DNA of 64,000 nucleotides from Acidobacteriaceae bacterium (lineage in GTDB: Bacteria > Acidobacteriota > Terriglobia > Terriglobales > Acidobacteriaceae): NCBI GenBank assembly GCA_003151335.1, contig PLXE01000071.1:89807-153806 (forward strand), in the 5' to 3' direction. Shown here piece by piece: positions 48,236 through 58,264 of the stretch (its first letter is position 1; every line of letters starts with the position of its first letter). Made by a program: the position numbers and the translations under genes. The notes under the pieces were generated by a model. It ran no database searches. It was not told where the DNA came from and saw only the letters and a program-made list of their open reading frames with translations.

Positions 48236-48961
48236 ATGGACTTCGTCAATTGCTACCAAAGCGCCACCCGCGCGGAAGCCTATTCGAAGCTCGAATTTTC
48301 CAACACCTACCATCTCGCGTTCCGCGACCTGCCGGAGATCTTTCGTGCTCACGTGAAGGGGACCGCGGCACTCGATTTCGGTTGCGGGGCGGGCCGCTCG
48401 ACCCGCTTCCTGGGTGGGCTCGGGTTTGAGGCGGCTGGCGTGGACATCTCACCCGAGATGGTTGCGAAGGCGTACGAGATCGATCCGACGGGCGACTACC
48501 GCGTTATTCCCGGCGACGACATGAGCGGTTTGCCGCGCGAAAGTTTTTCTCTCATTCAATCGGCATTCACCTTCGACAACATTCCCGGCATGGACGCGAA
48601 GGCGCGTCTGTTTGGTGACCTGCGCGCGCTGCTCAAACCCGACGGTATCATCGTGAACATGGTTTCCGCGCCGGAGATTTACTGCAACGAATGGGCCTCG
48701 TTCTCGACCAAGGACTTCCCCGAAAACCGCAACGCCAACCCCGGCGATCCCGTGAAAATCATTACCACGGATTTCGAGGACCGCTCGCCTGCGGTGGACA
48801 TTCTCTGGCCCCACGAGTCTTACCTGGAAGTCTATGGCCGCGCCGGGCTGGAAATAGTGGAAATGCGCAAGCCCTTGGCGAACGGTGACGAGCCCTACCG
48901 CTGGGTGAGCGAGACGCGCATCGCGCCCTGGGTGATTTACGCCTTGCGGCGTTCAAATTGA
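48236..48961 (+). CDS. class I SAM-dependent methyltransferase
   Basis: A 241-residue methyltransferase of the UbiE/type-11 group. Motif I is ALDFGCGAGRSTRFLG (about 47-62), followed by AAGVDISPEMVAKA (motif II) and LLKPDGIIVNMVS (motif IV region). AAAGGTGAT upstream fits the ATG at 48236 better than a TTG two codons earlier. It follows the tRNA and precedes the retropepsin/PDZ gene; neither neighbour indicates a substrate. Confidence 0.88.
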   Translation: MDFVNCYQSATRAEAYSKLEFSNTYHLAFRDLPEIFRAHVKGTAALDFGCGAGRSTRFLGGLGFEAAGVDISPEMVAKAYEIDPTGDYRVIPGDDMSGLPRESFSLIQSAFTFDNIPGMDAKARLFGDLRALLKPDGIIVNMVSAPEIYCNEWASFSTKDFPENRNANPGDPVKIITTDFEDRSPAVDILWPHESYLEVYGRAGLEIVEMRKPLANGDEPYRWVSETRIAPWVIYALRRSN

Positions 48962-49210
48962 AGCAACCAGCCGAATCCGCTTGGCTGGGCCCGGTCTTCC
49001 GCGATTGGAAGGCCGCGGGTCGGACTGTCATTTCGCCGTTCTTTCACGTTACCAGCCAGCAACCCTGATAATCGCAACAAATCCCTTCGGAACATTCTTC
49101 CCGCAGCTTTCGTAACTCGGGGTGACAACAGTCTCGATGTGTCACCGTGCGCAGGCAAGGGACTGGCGTGTGCCCGCGTGGTATGGCTACAGCGATTCGG
49201 AGGAAGGCAG

Positions 49211-51058
49211 ATGCGCAACCGAGTTATTGCGGGACTCCTATTGGCATTACTGAGTTGCTTGCCGGCAGCAGCCGCGCCCCAGTGTGCACAGGAGATTCTT
49301 GCCCAGGCGAAGCAGGCGCTGGGCGGAGATGCCTGGGATGGGATCCACACCACTCACAGCAAGGGCAAGCTGACGACCAGTGGGCTGACTGGCCAGGCCG
49401 AGTCATGGGAGGACAACCTTACCGGGCGGTATGTTGAAAAATACCAACTCGGTCCGACATCCGGCGCCGACGGCTTCGACGGGAAGTTGGTCTGGTCGCA
49501 GGATGCCTCCGGCGAACCGCGCGCGGAGGGAGCAGAAAATGCGCGGCAGGAAGCGGCTGATGAAGCTTACCGCAATGCTCTGGGGTACTGGTTTCCACAA
49601 CGCTGGGCGGCGCAAATCGAGTGTCTCGGCAGGAAGGAAGAGCAAGGCAGGCCGTTCGATGTTCTGCGGATCACACCGCAAGGAGGCCGCCCATTCGACC
49701 TGTGGATCGATGCCGCTACCCACATGATCGATCACACCGTGGAGAAGGCCGACATCGAAACCCGCACTACCTACTTTTCCGATTACCGCACCGTGAATGG
49801 AGTGAAAGTGCCGTTTGCCGTGCGCTCCACCAACGGCGAGCCACAGTACGACCAATATGTCACGCTGGAGAAAGTCGAGTTCAACGTCTCCCTGCAGGAA
49901 GCGCAGTTCCGTATGCCACAACCCCCGCCTCCGGATTTTGCCATTGCCGGAGGCAAGAGCTCGACGACCGTGCCTTTCGAGCTGCTCAACAATCACATCT
50001 ATGTCGAGGTGAAGCTCAACGATAAGGGCCCGTTTCGGATGCTGTGTGACACCGGAGGGGCCAATATCGTCACCCCGGCGCTGGCCCGGCAGCTCGGTTT
50101 GAAATCCGAGGGGGCCCTCCAGGGCCGGGGTGTAGGCGAAAAGTCGGAGGATGTTGGGCTGGTCAAGATGGGCAGTTTGCGTGTGGGCGACGCGACCCTC
50201 TCCAATCAAGTCTTTGCCGTCTTTCCGATGGAAGCCTTCGCTGACGTGGAGGGCATCCCGATCAACGGGCTGATTGGCTATGAAGTCTTCAAGCGCTTTG
50301 TCGCCAAAGTGGATTATGAGCATTACCTGATCACGTTGACGTCGCCGTCCGCTTTCGCCTACAAGGGCGAGGGCACAGTGGTGCCCTTTCAGTTCAACGC
50401 GCACATCCCGCAAGTGGAAGGCGCCCTCGATGGCATTGAGGGAAAGTTCGACATTGATACCGGCAGCCGTTCCTCCCTGGATCTGCTGGGGCCCTTTGCG
50501 GAGAAGCATGATTTCGCCGCCCACTATGGCGCCAAACTGGAGGCGGTAACCGGCTGGGGAGTGGGGGGCGCGGCGAGGTCGCTGGTCACGCGCGCCAAGG
50601 TCCTGCGGTTGGGCAAAGTGGAAGTTCAGGCTCCGGTTACAGAACTGTCATTGCAGAAAAAGGGTGCCTTTGTGAGCCCGTACGTGGCCGGGAACGTCGG
50701 CGCGGGGGTGCTCAAGCGCTTCAATATCACCTTCGACTACCCCCACCAGCAGCTCATTTTCGAGCGCAACGCGAACTATGGCAAGCCGGACGTTTTTGAC
50801 CGCTCCGGCATGTGGCTCAACCAGTCAGGCGAGACTTTTGAAGTGATGGACGTAATCGGCGGCGGGCCGGCCGCAACCGCCGGGTTAAAGGTCGGGGACA
50901 AGATCTTGGCTATCGACGGCCGTCCGGTGGGCCAGCTACCTTTGCCCGCGGTGCGCGAGCAATTCAAGTCGGAGCCGCCGGGAGCCAAGCTGCGTCTGAC
51001 CATTCAATCGGGAGAGCAGAAACGTGACGTGGATTTGGTACTGAAAGACCTCGTCTGA
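49211..51058 (+). CDS. exported double retropepsin-like protein with C-terminal PDZ domain
   Basis: A 615-residue secreted protein. A signal peptide (residues 1-22) is followed by a beta-rich region at about 25-235 resembling outer-membrane lipoprotein-sorting-like folds (DLWIDAATHMIDHTVEKAD; TTYFSDYRTVNGVKVPF). The first retropepsin-like domain has MLCDTGGANIVT (Asp280) and NGLIGYEVFKRFVAKVDYE, and the second FDIDTGSRSSLDL (Asp416) and GNVGAGVLKRFNITFDY. A PDZ domain (about 530-610, ATAGLKVGDKILAIDGRPV) ends the chain. Both catalytic aspartates are kept, so an intramolecular active dimer is possible. GGAGGAAGG precedes the ATG. It is related in plan to the TPR protein at 17947. Confidence 0.88.
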   Translation: MRNRVIAGLLLALLSCLPAAAAPQCAQEILAQAKQALGGDAWDGIHTTHSKGKLTTSGLTGQAESWEDNLTGRYVEKYQLGPTSGADGFDGKLVWSQDASGEPRAEGAENARQEAADEAYRNALGYWFPQRWAAQIECLGRKEEQGRPFDVLRITPQGGRPFDLWIDAATHMIDHTVEKADIETRTTYFSDYRTVNGVKVPFAVRSTNGEPQYDQYVTLEKVEFNVSLQEAQFRMPQPPPPDFAIAGGKSSTTVPFELLNNHIYVEVKLNDKGPFRMLCDTGGANIVTPALARQLGLKSEGALQGRGVGEKSEDVGLVKMGSLRVGDATLSNQVFAVFPMEAFADVEGIPINGLIGYEVFKRFVAKVDYEHYLITLTSPSAFAYKGEGTVVPFQFNAHIPQVEGALDGIEGKFDIDTGSRSSLDLLGPFAEKHDFAAHYGAKLEAVTGWGVGGAARSLVTRAKVLRLGKVEVQAPVTELSLQKKGAFVSPYVAGNVGAGVLKRFNITFDYPHQQLIFERNANYGKPDVFDRSGMWLNQSGETFEVMDVIGGGPAATAGLKVGDKILAIDGRPVGQLPLPAVREQFKSEPPGAKLRLTIQSGEQKRDVDLVLKDLV

Positions 51059-51183
51059 TCTACCGCCGGGTAGAGCGAGGCGCGCTTCGTGGAAGAACTC
51101 GGCGAACCCAGCGGTTGCTCAGATGTCTGTGATCAGGGTCACCGATAGAGTCTTGGAGGGCAGCTCCGCGCCCACAGATCGCA

Positions 51184-53799
51184 TTACTTCACCGCTATGT
51201 TCACCAGCCTGCCCTTTACCACCAGCACCTTCACGACCTCTTTGCCGGCGATGGCGGCTTTGACCTTCTCGTCGGCGAGCGCGAGTTCGCGCACCTGCGC
51301 CTCCTCGGCGTCGGCGGAGACGACAATGCGGCTGCGAATCTTGCCATTCACCTGGATCGCGATTTCGACTTCCTCTTCCTTGGCCAGCGCGGGATCGTAT
51401 TGCGGCCAGGGCGCGCGCAGCAGGTCGGAAGTTTCGCCCAGCATCTCCCACAATTCATGCGCGAGATACGGCGCGAACGGCGCCAGCATCAGCACCAGCC
51501 TGCGCTGCGCATCGGCGACCAGCGCCGGGGGGGCCTCCGCCTGCCCGCGCTGCACGCTGTCTTCGTAGGAATACATCTCGTTGAGCAATTCCATGATCGC
51601 CGCAATCGAGGTGTTGAAGTGCCAGCGTCCGCCGAAATCTTCCGTCACCCGCCGGATGGTCTGGTGCAACTTGCGCTGCATCTGGCGCGCCGCGGGCGAC
51701 AACTGTCCCCCGTCGCGACTGCCCGACGCCGTGCCGTTTGGCTTCGCATTGCGCGCCACGAACCGGTACACCCGCGACAAAAACCGGCTGATGCCTTCCA
51801 CGCCTGCATCCTGCCAGTCGAGATCGCGGTCGGGCGGCGAGGCGAACAGCGTGTACATGCGCGTGGAGTCCGCGCCGTAGCGCGCCACCATGTCGTCGGG
51901 CGACACCACGTTGCCCAGGCTCTTCGACATCTTGGCGCCGCCCTTGATCACCATGCCCTGGGTGAACAGCCGGTCCGCCGGCTCGGAATTCTTCACCAGA
52001 CCCATGTCGCGCATCACCTTGGTCCAGAAGCGCGAATAGATAAGGTGCAGGATGGCGTGCTCGACTCCGCCGATGTATTGATCGATGGGAAACCAATATC
52101 CCACAGTGTCAGAGTCGAGCGGCTGCTTGTCGAGGGACGGGTCGGTGTAGCGATAAAAGTACCAGGACGAATCGACGAAGGTGTCCATGGTGTCGGTCTC
52201 GCGGCGCGCCGGGCCGCCGCACTTGGGACAGCTCACGTTGACGAACTCCGGCACCTTGCCCAGCGGCGATCCGCCCGCCAGCGTGATGTTCACGTTGTCG
52301 GGCAGCAACACCGGCAAGTCCTTCTCGGGCACGGGCACGATGCCGCAACCGGCGCAGTAGATCATGGGGATCGGTGTGCCCCAGTAGCGTTGCCGGCTGA
52401 TACCCCAGTCCTTCAGGCGATAAGTCACCGTCGCTTTGCCGAAGCCTTGCCCCTCGGCAAACTTCGACATCTTCACAATCGCTTCCTGGCAAGGCATTCC
52501 GGTGTACTCGCCGGAGTTGATGACCAGGCTGTTCATCTCGGTGAATGGCAAGACCGGCTCGTTGGGTCCGCCGTCGGGCGCGTCGCCCTCGCGGCGCGGC
52601 AAGATCACCACGCGAATGTCGAGGCCGTACTTCTTGGCGAACTCGTAGTCGCGCTCGTCGTGCGCCGGGACCGACATGATGGCGCCCGTGCCGTAGTCGA
52701 GCAGGACATAGTTGGCCACCCAGATGGACACTTGCTCGCCGTTAAACGGATTCAGCGCAAAGCGCTCCGTGGAGACGCCATGCTTTTCGATGGCGCCGAT
52801 GTCGCCGACTTCCTTCGCCTTGCGCTGCTCGGCCATCAGGTCATCCACCTTGGCGAGCAGGCTGGCATCGTTGGCGATCAAGTCGGCCACCAGGGGATGC
52901 TCGGGCGCAAGCTGCAACGAGGTCGCGCCATAAATGGTATCCACGCGCGTGGTGAAGACGGAGATGGTGTCGCCCGCCGGTCCGGCGACGCCGTCGAGCT
53001 TGAAGTCAACCAGCGTGCCTTCGCTGCGGCCGATCCAGTTGCGCTGCATGGTGCGCACCTTCTCCGGCCATGCTTGCAGAGTATCTAAACCTTGCAACAG
53101 TTCTTCGGCGTATTTGGTGGTGCGCAGGAACCATTGTTCCAGCTCGCGCTGCTCGACCGGCGTGTTCTCATGACGCCAGCAACAACCGTTGGGCAGCACC
53201 TGCTCGTTGGCCAGCACCGTCGCGCACTCGGGGCACCAGTTGACTTTGCTCTTCTTGCGATACACCAGACCTTGCTCGAAGAACTTGAGGAAGAACCACT
53301 GGTTCCAGCGGTAGTACTCCGGCAGGCAAGTGGCAATTTCCTTCGACCAGTCGTAGGCAAAGCCGAGGCGCTTCATCTGCGCCTTCATGCTGGCAATGTT
53401 GTGCAGCGTCCATTGGCGCGGCGGAGTCTGGTTCTGGATGGCCGCGTTCTCGGCGGGCAGTCCGAACGCGTCCCAGCCCATGGGATGAAGCACGTTGTGG
53501 CCCTGCATCCACATGTAGCGCGCCAGGGCATCGCCGATGGCGTAGTTGCGCACGTGTCCCATGTGCAACGCGCCGGAGGGATAAGGCAGCATCTCCAGCA
53601 CGTAATACTTTTTGCGGGAGCTGCTCGGCGGCTCGGCGCGATAGAGATCGGGATTCTGCGCCCAGCGCTCGGACCACTTCTGCTCGATCGCCTGCGGGTC
53701 GTAGCGGTCAGTGCGGCTGGCGCCGCCACCGTTGACGACTTCAGTTTGCGCGCTTGATTGCGGCTTCGTATTCGGCTCTTTGGATTTGGAGTCGACCAT
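51184..53799 (-). CDS. leuS: leucyl-tRNA synthetase
   Basis: An 871-residue class I synthetase charging tRNA-Leu. It has the HIGH-type motif HMGH in [17 protein letters not shown], the editing domain ([26 protein letters not shown]), a zinc-like CPECATV segment, [15 protein letters not shown], and the anticodon-binding and C-terminal domains ending in [16 protein letters not shown]. About 40 extra N-terminal residues precede [15 protein letters not shown] and are poorly conserved. The ATG at 53799 has no clear ribosome site; longer in-frame starts run toward the divergent aroF gene. Confidence 0.97.
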   Translation of the reverse strand: MVDSKSKEPNTKPQSSAQTEVVNGGGASRTDRYDPQAIEQKWSERWAQNPDLYRAEPPSSSRKKYYVLEMLPYPSGALHMGHVRNYAIGDALARYMWMQGHNVLHPMGWDAFGLPAENAAIQNQTPPRQWTLHNIASMKAQMKRLGFAYDWSKEIATCLPEYYRWNQWFFLKFFEQGLVYRKKSKVNWCPECATVLANEQVLPNGCCWRHENTPVEQRELEQWFLRTTKYAEELLQGLDTLQAWPEKVRTMQRNWIGRSEGTLVDFKLDGVAGPAGDTISVFTTRVDTIYGATSLQLAPEHPLVADLIANDASLLAKVDDLMAEQRKAKEVGDIGAIEKHGVSTERFALNPFNGEQVSIWVANYVLLDYGTGAIMSVPAHDERDYEFAKKYGLDIRVVILPRREGDAPDGGPNEPVLPFTEMNSLVINSGEYTGMPCQEAIVKMSKFAEGQGFGKATVTYRLKDWGISRQRYWGTPIPMIYCAGCGIVPVPEKDLPVLLPDNVNITLAGGSPLGKVPEFVNVSCPKCGGPARRETDTMDTFVDSSWYFYRYTDPSLDKQPLDSDTVGYWFPIDQYIGGVEHAILHLIYSRFWTKVMRDMGLVKNSEPADRLFTQGMVIKGGAKMSKSLGNVVSPDDMVARYGADSTRMYTLFASPPDRDLDWQDAGVEGISRFLSRVYRFVARNAKPNGTASGSRDGGQLSPAARQMQRKLHQTIRRVTEDFGGRWHFNTSIAAIMELLNEMYSYEDSVQRGQAEAPPALVADAQRRLVLMLAPFAPYLAHELWEMLGETSDLLRAPWPQYDPALAKEEEVEIAIQVNGKIRSRIVVSADAEEAQVRELALADEKVKAAIAGKEVVKVLVVKGRLVNIAVK

Positions 53800-53978
53800 A
53801 GGTGTTTTTGATGCGCTTGGGTAAACCTTGATTTTACAGTGTGCGGGCGCGCGGGATGCGTTTGCCGCTGGGCAATGGCTTCGCATCGGCGACCAGCGCC
53901 TGCAACGCACACCCTGCCTTTTCATTCCCAGCGGCGCGGCTTCCGCGATACACTATGGGCACGAAACAAGGGGTCCTG

Positions 53979-55064
53979 ATGCTTATCGTGATGAAGGCGC
54001 ACGCCTCCGAAGAGCAAGTGGAGCGCGTATGCGAAAAGATCGAAGCGCTAGGCTTCCGCGCGCATGCCCTGCCCGGAGCGCAGCGCACCGCCATCGGCGT
54101 CACCGGCAACCAGGGTGAGGTGGAGACCGGCACTTTCGACGAGATGGAAGGGGTGCAGGAGGTCATCCGGGTCAGCAAGCCCTACAAACTGGTCAGCCGC
54201 GATTTGAAGGAAGAAGACACGGTGGTGCGCTTCCCCGGTTCTGACGCGACCTTCGGCGGCGATGAGGTAGCAGTGATCGCCGGGCCATGCGCCATCGAAT
54301 CGCGCGAGCAGGCGTTCGCTGCCGCCGAGTGCGTGGCCCGCGCCGGCGCCCGCTTCTTCCGTGGAGGCGCCTACAAGCCGCGCACCTCTCCCTATACGTT
54401 TCAAGGTCTGGCGGAGGAGGGCCTGAAGATTCTGGCGGAGGTCCGCGACCGCTTCGGCCTGCTGATTGTCACCGAGGCCATCGATAACGAATCGCTCGAA
54501 CTGGTGGAGAAGTACGCTGACGTCATCCAGATTGGCGCGCGCAATATGCAGAACTATTCGCTGCTGAAGCGCGCGGGAAGGGCGCACAAGCCGGTACTGC
54601 TGAAGCGCGGCATGTCAGCCACGCTGGAAGAATTGCTGATGGCCGCCGAATACATCATGAGCGAGGGCAACTACAACGTGATTCTGTGCGAGCGCGGGGT
54701 GCGCACCTTTGCCGACCACACGCGCAACACGCTCGACCTCAGCATCGTGCCGGCGGTGCAGCGTTTGAGCCACCTGCCGATCATCGTCGATCCCAGCCAT
54801 GGCACCGGCAAGCGCAACAAGGTGACGCCGCTGTCGCGCGCCGCGGTGGCCGTAGGCGCCGACGGCCTGATCATCGAAGTCCACCCCGATCCCGACCGCG
54901 CTCTGAGCGATGGCACCCAATCGCTCTTTCCCCAGCAGTTTGCCGACCTCATGGTTGAGGTTCGCCAGATTGCGAAAGTGCTGGGCCGTTCCGTCGCCGA
55001 GCCGGTTGCCAACCCGATCGCTCACCGAGGCAACGTAACCGCTGGATCGGCCGCTGCTCGCTGA
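53979..55064 (+). CDS. aroF: 3-deoxy-7-phosphoheptulonate synthase (DAHP synthase)
   Basis: A 361-residue DAHP synthase that opens the shikimate pathway from phosphoenolpyruvate and erythrose 4-phosphate. An N-terminal ACT/ferredoxin-like regulatory domain (1-70, [21 protein letters not shown]) is followed by the catalytic barrel: [58 protein letters not shown] and [12 protein letters not shown]. This is the AroA(I-beta)/TIGR01361 type of Thermotoga and Bacillus. AAGGGG precedes the ATG. It is divergent from leuS, and the beta-propeller gene overlaps its stop by one base, implying co-transcription. Confidence 0.95.
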   Translation: MLIVMKAHASEEQVERVCEKIEALGFRAHALPGAQRTAIGVTGNQGEVETGTFDEMEGVQEVIRVSKPYKLVSRDLKEEDTVVRFPGSDATFGGDEVAVIAGPCAIESREQAFAAAECVARAGARFFRGGAYKPRTSPYTFQGLAEEGLKILAEVRDRFGLLIVTEAIDNESLELVEKYADVIQIGARNMQNYSLLKRAGRAHKPVLLKRGMSATLEELLMAAEYIMSEGNYNVILCERGVRTFADHTRNTLDLSIVPAVQRLSHLPIIVDPSHGTGKRNKVTPLSRAAVAVGADGLIIEVHPDPDRALSDGTQSLFPQQFADLMVEVRQIAKVLGRSVAEPVANPIAHRGNVTAGSAAAR

Positions 55065-56251
55065 TGCGCACGGTGTGGCTGTGGCTGCGGCAACTTTCGG
55101 CGCGGCAATGGCGCTGGGCGCTGTGCGTGTTGGTCTTCGCGCTGGGCCCGACCGGCTGCCATCGACGCCCCACCGTTGAGCCCGGCTATCACGAATACGC
55201 CTACGTCAGCAACGGCAAGAGCAACTCGGTAAGCGTTCTCGATCTGCTGCAGCTTCGCAACGTCAAGACCATCCCGGTAGGCGCAGGTCCAACCGGCGTC
55301 GCCGCCAGTCCCACGCGCAACGAAATCTACGTTGCCAATGCCGACTCCAACAACATCACCATCATTAATGCGGAGCGCAATGTAGTCGAAGCGACCATTG
55401 GGGTCCATCGCGCGCCCTACTTCGTCTCGGTTTCTGCCGACGGCAAGCGCGCTTACGTGGCCAACTCCGGCTCGGCCAATGTTTCGGTGATCGACCTCGA
55501 TACGCGGGTAGTGATCGCGACCATTCGAGTGGGCGGGGCGCCGGGTGTGGCCAGAGTTTCGCGCGACGGAACGCTTGCGGTCGTCAGCAATCGCGCCGAC
55601 AACACAGTTTCCATCATCGATACCCAGAGGCTGGCGGTGCGCAGCACGGTGCCCGTCTGCCAGCAACCGCAGGACCTGGTCATCTTGCCCGATTCCAGCA
55701 AGGCGTTCGTGGCATGCCCGGGCTCGAACCAGCTTGCCTCCGTCGATCTAACATCGGGCCGGATGCTTACCCTACTCGACGCGGGCAAGACGCCGGTGCA
55801 GCTTGCGCTGAAGCCCGATGGCGGAGAGCTGTTCGTGAGCAATTTTGGCGGCAACAATTTTTCCATCGTCGAGACCGACAACAACGAGGTGGGCGGCAGC
55901 TACCTGATCGGCGACCAGCCGGTCCGCGGGATTGTCACCTCCGATAACAGCCTGCTCTATGTCAGCAATTTCGGGTCTGACACCGTCAGCGTCTATGCCA
56001 TCGACGAAGGCCGCGTAATTGGCGCGGTGCAGGTGGGCAGCCATCCCGATGGGCTGGCGTTCAGCCCGGATGAGGCGCATTTGCTGGTGGTGAATTCGCG
56101 CTCCGGAGATGTGGCCGTGGTGCGCACGGTGAAGACGCGCGACAATTCCAAACTTAGCGCCGCGCGCGCGCTGGTCACGCTGATTCCCGTCGGCAACCAG
56201 CCCAACGACATCGTGATCAAGGCCTTCCGGGTGGGAGAGGCGAAGCAGTGA
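55064..56251 (+). CDS. YVTN-type beta-propeller lipoprotein
   Basis: A 395-residue exported protein. The N terminus has a signal sequence ending in the lipobox-like GPTGC, so it is probably anchored by a lipid. The rest is a seven-bladed propeller of YVTN/NHL repeats (YAYVSNGKSNSVSVLDL, IYVANADSNNITIINAE, AYVANSGSANVSVIDLD, AVVSNRADNTVSIIDT, LFVSNFGGNNFSIVE, LYVSNFGSDTVSVYAI, LLVVNSRSGDVAVVR). Such propellers bind ligands or act in surface recognition; no catalytic residues are evident. The ATG overlaps the aroF stop (TGATG). Confidence 0.88.
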   Translation: MRTVWLWLRQLSARQWRWALCVLVFALGPTGCHRRPTVEPGYHEYAYVSNGKSNSVSVLDLLQLRNVKTIPVGAGPTGVAASPTRNEIYVANADSNNITIINAERNVVEATIGVHRAPYFVSVSADGKRAYVANSGSANVSVIDLDTRVVIATIRVGGAPGVARVSRDGTLAVVSNRADNTVSIIDTQRLAVRSTVPVCQQPQDLVILPDSSKAFVACPGSNQLASVDLTSGRMLTLLDAGKTPVQLALKPDGGELFVSNFGGNNFSIVETDNNEVGGSYLIGDQPVRGIVTSDNSLLYVSNFGSDTVSVYAIDEGRVIGAVQVGSHPDGLAFSPDEAHLLVVNSRSGDVAVVRTVKTRDNSKLSAARALVTLIPVGNQPNDIVIKAFRVGEAKQ

Positions 56252-56380
56252 AACGCGGGAATCCCGCATTTCGTGCGTTATCAACGCGCCGGGGAATGTA
56301 GCGCTGATCCGAGGACCACGATCTGCGTGACTGCAAAACTCATCCGTTACGAGAGCAAGCCGGCTACGCCTTGCGCCCAG

Positions 56381-56647
56381 GGGTAGTGGTGCAATTTGAA
56401 ATTGGGACGCGAAATAAAACCCGCAGGATCAGAGTTTGCGCCGGATGCACTTGTGTCATCCCTCTGAGAATCCCTGCGGGCTATACCTACCACATTGAAG
56501 GAACTGCAAGGCCAGTATCGGTGAACCGCCTATCGCTGTCTGAGCAATATTGCCCACTTGATCGCTGTCCGTGACGGCGGTCACCGGGCAGCAATACAGT
56601 TTTAAAATCAGCCGTGATCGTAGAGCTTGAAAACTGCACCACTACCC
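56381..56647. repeat. possible MITE-like element with 13-bp inverted ends
   Basis: GGGTAGTGGTGCA (56381-56393) and its exact inverse TGCACCACTACCC (56635-56647) enclose nested palindromes: CCCGCAGGATCAGAG with CTCTGAGAATCCCTGCGGG, and GGTGAACCGCC with GGCGGTCACC. The rest of 56252-56712 shows no gene. Confidence 0.5.
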
Positions 56648-56712
56648 GCCCAGCTTTTGATTGTCAGGACCCCCGGAGTCTGCGAAACTAGCCGGTTCTG
56701 TGGCGGACGCTC

Positions 56713-57237
56713 ATGCTGGTGCGCGAATTCTCGGCGGGTGGTGTGGTGCTGCGCAAGATGCGCGGCCGCTGGTTTCTGGCGGTCATCGAGCCGCACATGA
56801 CCCGGCCCAAGAAAACGCCTAAGCGTTCGAACCGTCCGCCAAAACAAACTGCCCTGGTGGCCCTTCCCAAGGGCGCCATCGACAAGGGCGAGAAGCCGGA
56901 GCAGACGGCGCTTCGCGAGGTCAGCGAAGAAACCGGAGTGCAAGCGAACCTGGTGACCAAGCTGGCCGACATCAAGTACTACTACGTGCGCAACTGGGGC
57001 GATGGCGCGCGGGTCTTCAAGATTGTCAGCTTCTATCTTTTGCTCTACCGCTCAGGGCGGCTGGGAAACATCTCGCCCGAGATGCGGATCGAAGTGCAGA
57101 ACGCCTATTGGCTTCCGCTGGAGGATGCCTCCAACGCCTTAAGCTATGCCGGCGAGCGTGAAGTGGCCAAGGGCGCGCTGCAATATCTGAAAGCTCATCC
57201 GGAGTTGGGAGATCATGCCACAGACACCACACATTGA
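56713..57237 (+). CDS. NUDIX hydrolase
   Basis: A 174-residue NUDIX pyrophosphatase. The NUDIX box is intact at residues 54-76 (GAIDKGE followed by TALREVSEETGV), and the fold matches the Ap4A/8-oxo-dGTP-hydrolase group. A Lys/Arg-rich insertion at 31-46 precedes the box. The 3' end overlaps the VIT1-like gene by 23 bases, so the two are likely one transcript. Substrate cannot be told from sequence. Confidence 0.9.
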   Translation: MLVREFSAGGVVLRKMRGRWFLAVIEPHMTRPKKTPKRSNRPPKQTALVALPKGAIDKGEKPEQTALREVSEETGVQANLVTKLADIKYYYVRNWGDGARVFKIVSFYLLLYRSGRLGNISPEMRIEVQNAYWLPLEDASNALSYAGEREVAKGALQYLKAHPELGDHATDTTH

Positions 57238-57910
57238 GCGTCACTTCACTGCGGGCGCAGTTGTCCGCGACGTTGTCATCGGCATGTCCGACGGGCTGAC
57301 CGTACCCTTTGCGCTGGCCGCCGGTCTCTCCGGCGCAGTCGATAACAGCCACATTGTGGTCGTCGCCGGACTGGCCGAGATCGCCGCCGGCTCCATCGCC
57401 ATGGGACTGGGCGGCTACCTGGCTGCCAGGAGCGACGCCGAACACTACGAAAGCGAACGGCTGCGCGAAGAGCGCGAGGTGCAGGAAATCCCCGACGAGG
57501 AAGCGCTCGAAGTGCAGAACGTCTTCGCCGATTACGGTCTGTCGCACGACGAGAGCGTTCCCGTGGTGCAGGCATTAACGCGAAAGCCGAAGCAGTGGGT
57601 GGACTTCATGATGCGCTTTGAGTTGGGCCTGGAGGAGCCCGATCCCAAGCGGGCCATGCAGAGCGCGTTTACCATCGCTGCCTCGTACATTTGCGGAGGC
57701 ATCATTCCGCTGGCGCCCTACATGACGTTGCACAGCGCGCGCATGGCCCTCGTCTGGTCCATAGTGGTTACGCTGGTCGCGCTCGGAATTTTCGGCTATA
57801 TCAAGGGGCGTTTCACCGGCTCGCGGCCCGGCCGTTCTGCCACCCAAACCGTTGTGATTGGGGGACTTGCTGCCGGTGCAGCCTTTTTGTTGGCCAAACT
57901 GATTTCCTAA
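57215..57910 (+). CDS. VIT1/CCC1-family iron or manganese transporter
   Basis: A 231-residue membrane protein with five transmembrane helices. GMSDGLTVPFALAAGLSGA (helix 1) and EIAAGSIAMGLGGYLAARSDAEHYESERLREERE (helix 2 with the charged cytoplasmic metal-binding extension) are diagnostic of the VIT1/CCC1 family, and LGLEEPDPKRAMQSAFTIAASYICGGIIPLAPY follows. In plants and yeast these move iron or manganese into vacuoles; bacterial members probably export the metal. It overlaps the NUDIX gene, with GGAG upstream. Confidence 0.9.
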   Translation: MPQTPHIERHFTAGAVVRDVVIGMSDGLTVPFALAAGLSGAVDNSHIVVVAGLAEIAAGSIAMGLGGYLAARSDAEHYESERLREEREVQEIPDEEALEVQNVFADYGLSHDESVPVVQALTRKPKQWVDFMMRFELGLEEPDPKRAMQSAFTIAASYICGGIIPLAPYMTLHSARMALVWSIVVTLVALGIFGYIKGRFTGSRPGRSATQTVVIGGLAAGAAFLLAKLIS

Positions 57911-57944
57911 CCCAATATGGGAAAAGAATTTATACAGATTCTTC

Positions 57945-57974
57945 TTGACTGAATGAGGATTCATTCAGTACGAT
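57945..57974 (+). promoter_or_regulatory. promoter of the fad operon
   Basis: TTGACT (57945-57950) and TACGAT (57969-57974) are separated by 18 bases, and the FadR-like palindrome fills that spacer. The predicted transcript would have a leader of about 280 bases. Confidence 0.6.
57949..57968. promoter_or_regulatory. FadR-type (TetR family) operator
   Basis: CTGAATGAGGATTCATTCAG is an 8+4+8 inverted repeat. Its core, TGAATGA-N4-TCATTCA, is the half-site arrangement of the Bacillus subtilis FadR box, which controls fadNAE there. An isolated half site TCATTCAG lies at 58132-58139. Confidence 0.7.
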
Positions 57975-57990
57975 CAGTCCAACTTAATAG

Positions 57991-58034
57991 GCGCGCGCCG
58001 TTGCCATCCTCACCCCACATCTTACGGCGCGCGC
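57991..58034 (+). promoter_or_regulatory. strong hairpin in the fad operon leader
   Basis: GCGCGCGCCGT (57991-58001) pairs perfectly with ACGGCGCGCGC (58024-58034) around a 22-base loop. There is no T tract, so it may stabilise or regulate the leader rather than terminate it. Confidence 0.5.
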
Positions 58035-58098
58035 TGCTTGTATTTTGGGCCGTTCTATGTGCGTTGCCGTTTTGACCTTGAGGAGAGTTGTCGGGACA

Positions 58099-58176
58099 AT
58101 GTTGTCCATTTCTACGTCTCACTTAAACCATCTCATTCAGCAGCCATTCTCCATTAACCACAATCGAAGTTCGTAG
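58099..58176 (+). CDS. possible 25-codon leader ORF in the fad leader
   Basis: An ATG 10 bases after GAGGAGAGTTG opens a frame of 25 codons (MLSISTSHLNHLIQQPFSIN followed by HNRSS) before TAG, about 90 bases upstream of fadN. The ribosome site is better than fadN's own. There is no family similarity; it may be chance. Confidence 0.25.
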   Translation: MLSISTSHLNHLIQQPFSINHNRSS

Positions 58177-58264
58177 TCCCAGGATCGCGTCCGCGTAAGA
58201 CGCAGCTTTGCGCGCGCAAGCTCTCAACCAATAATAGTTTTAGCGCTGGAGTCATCATCATCCC

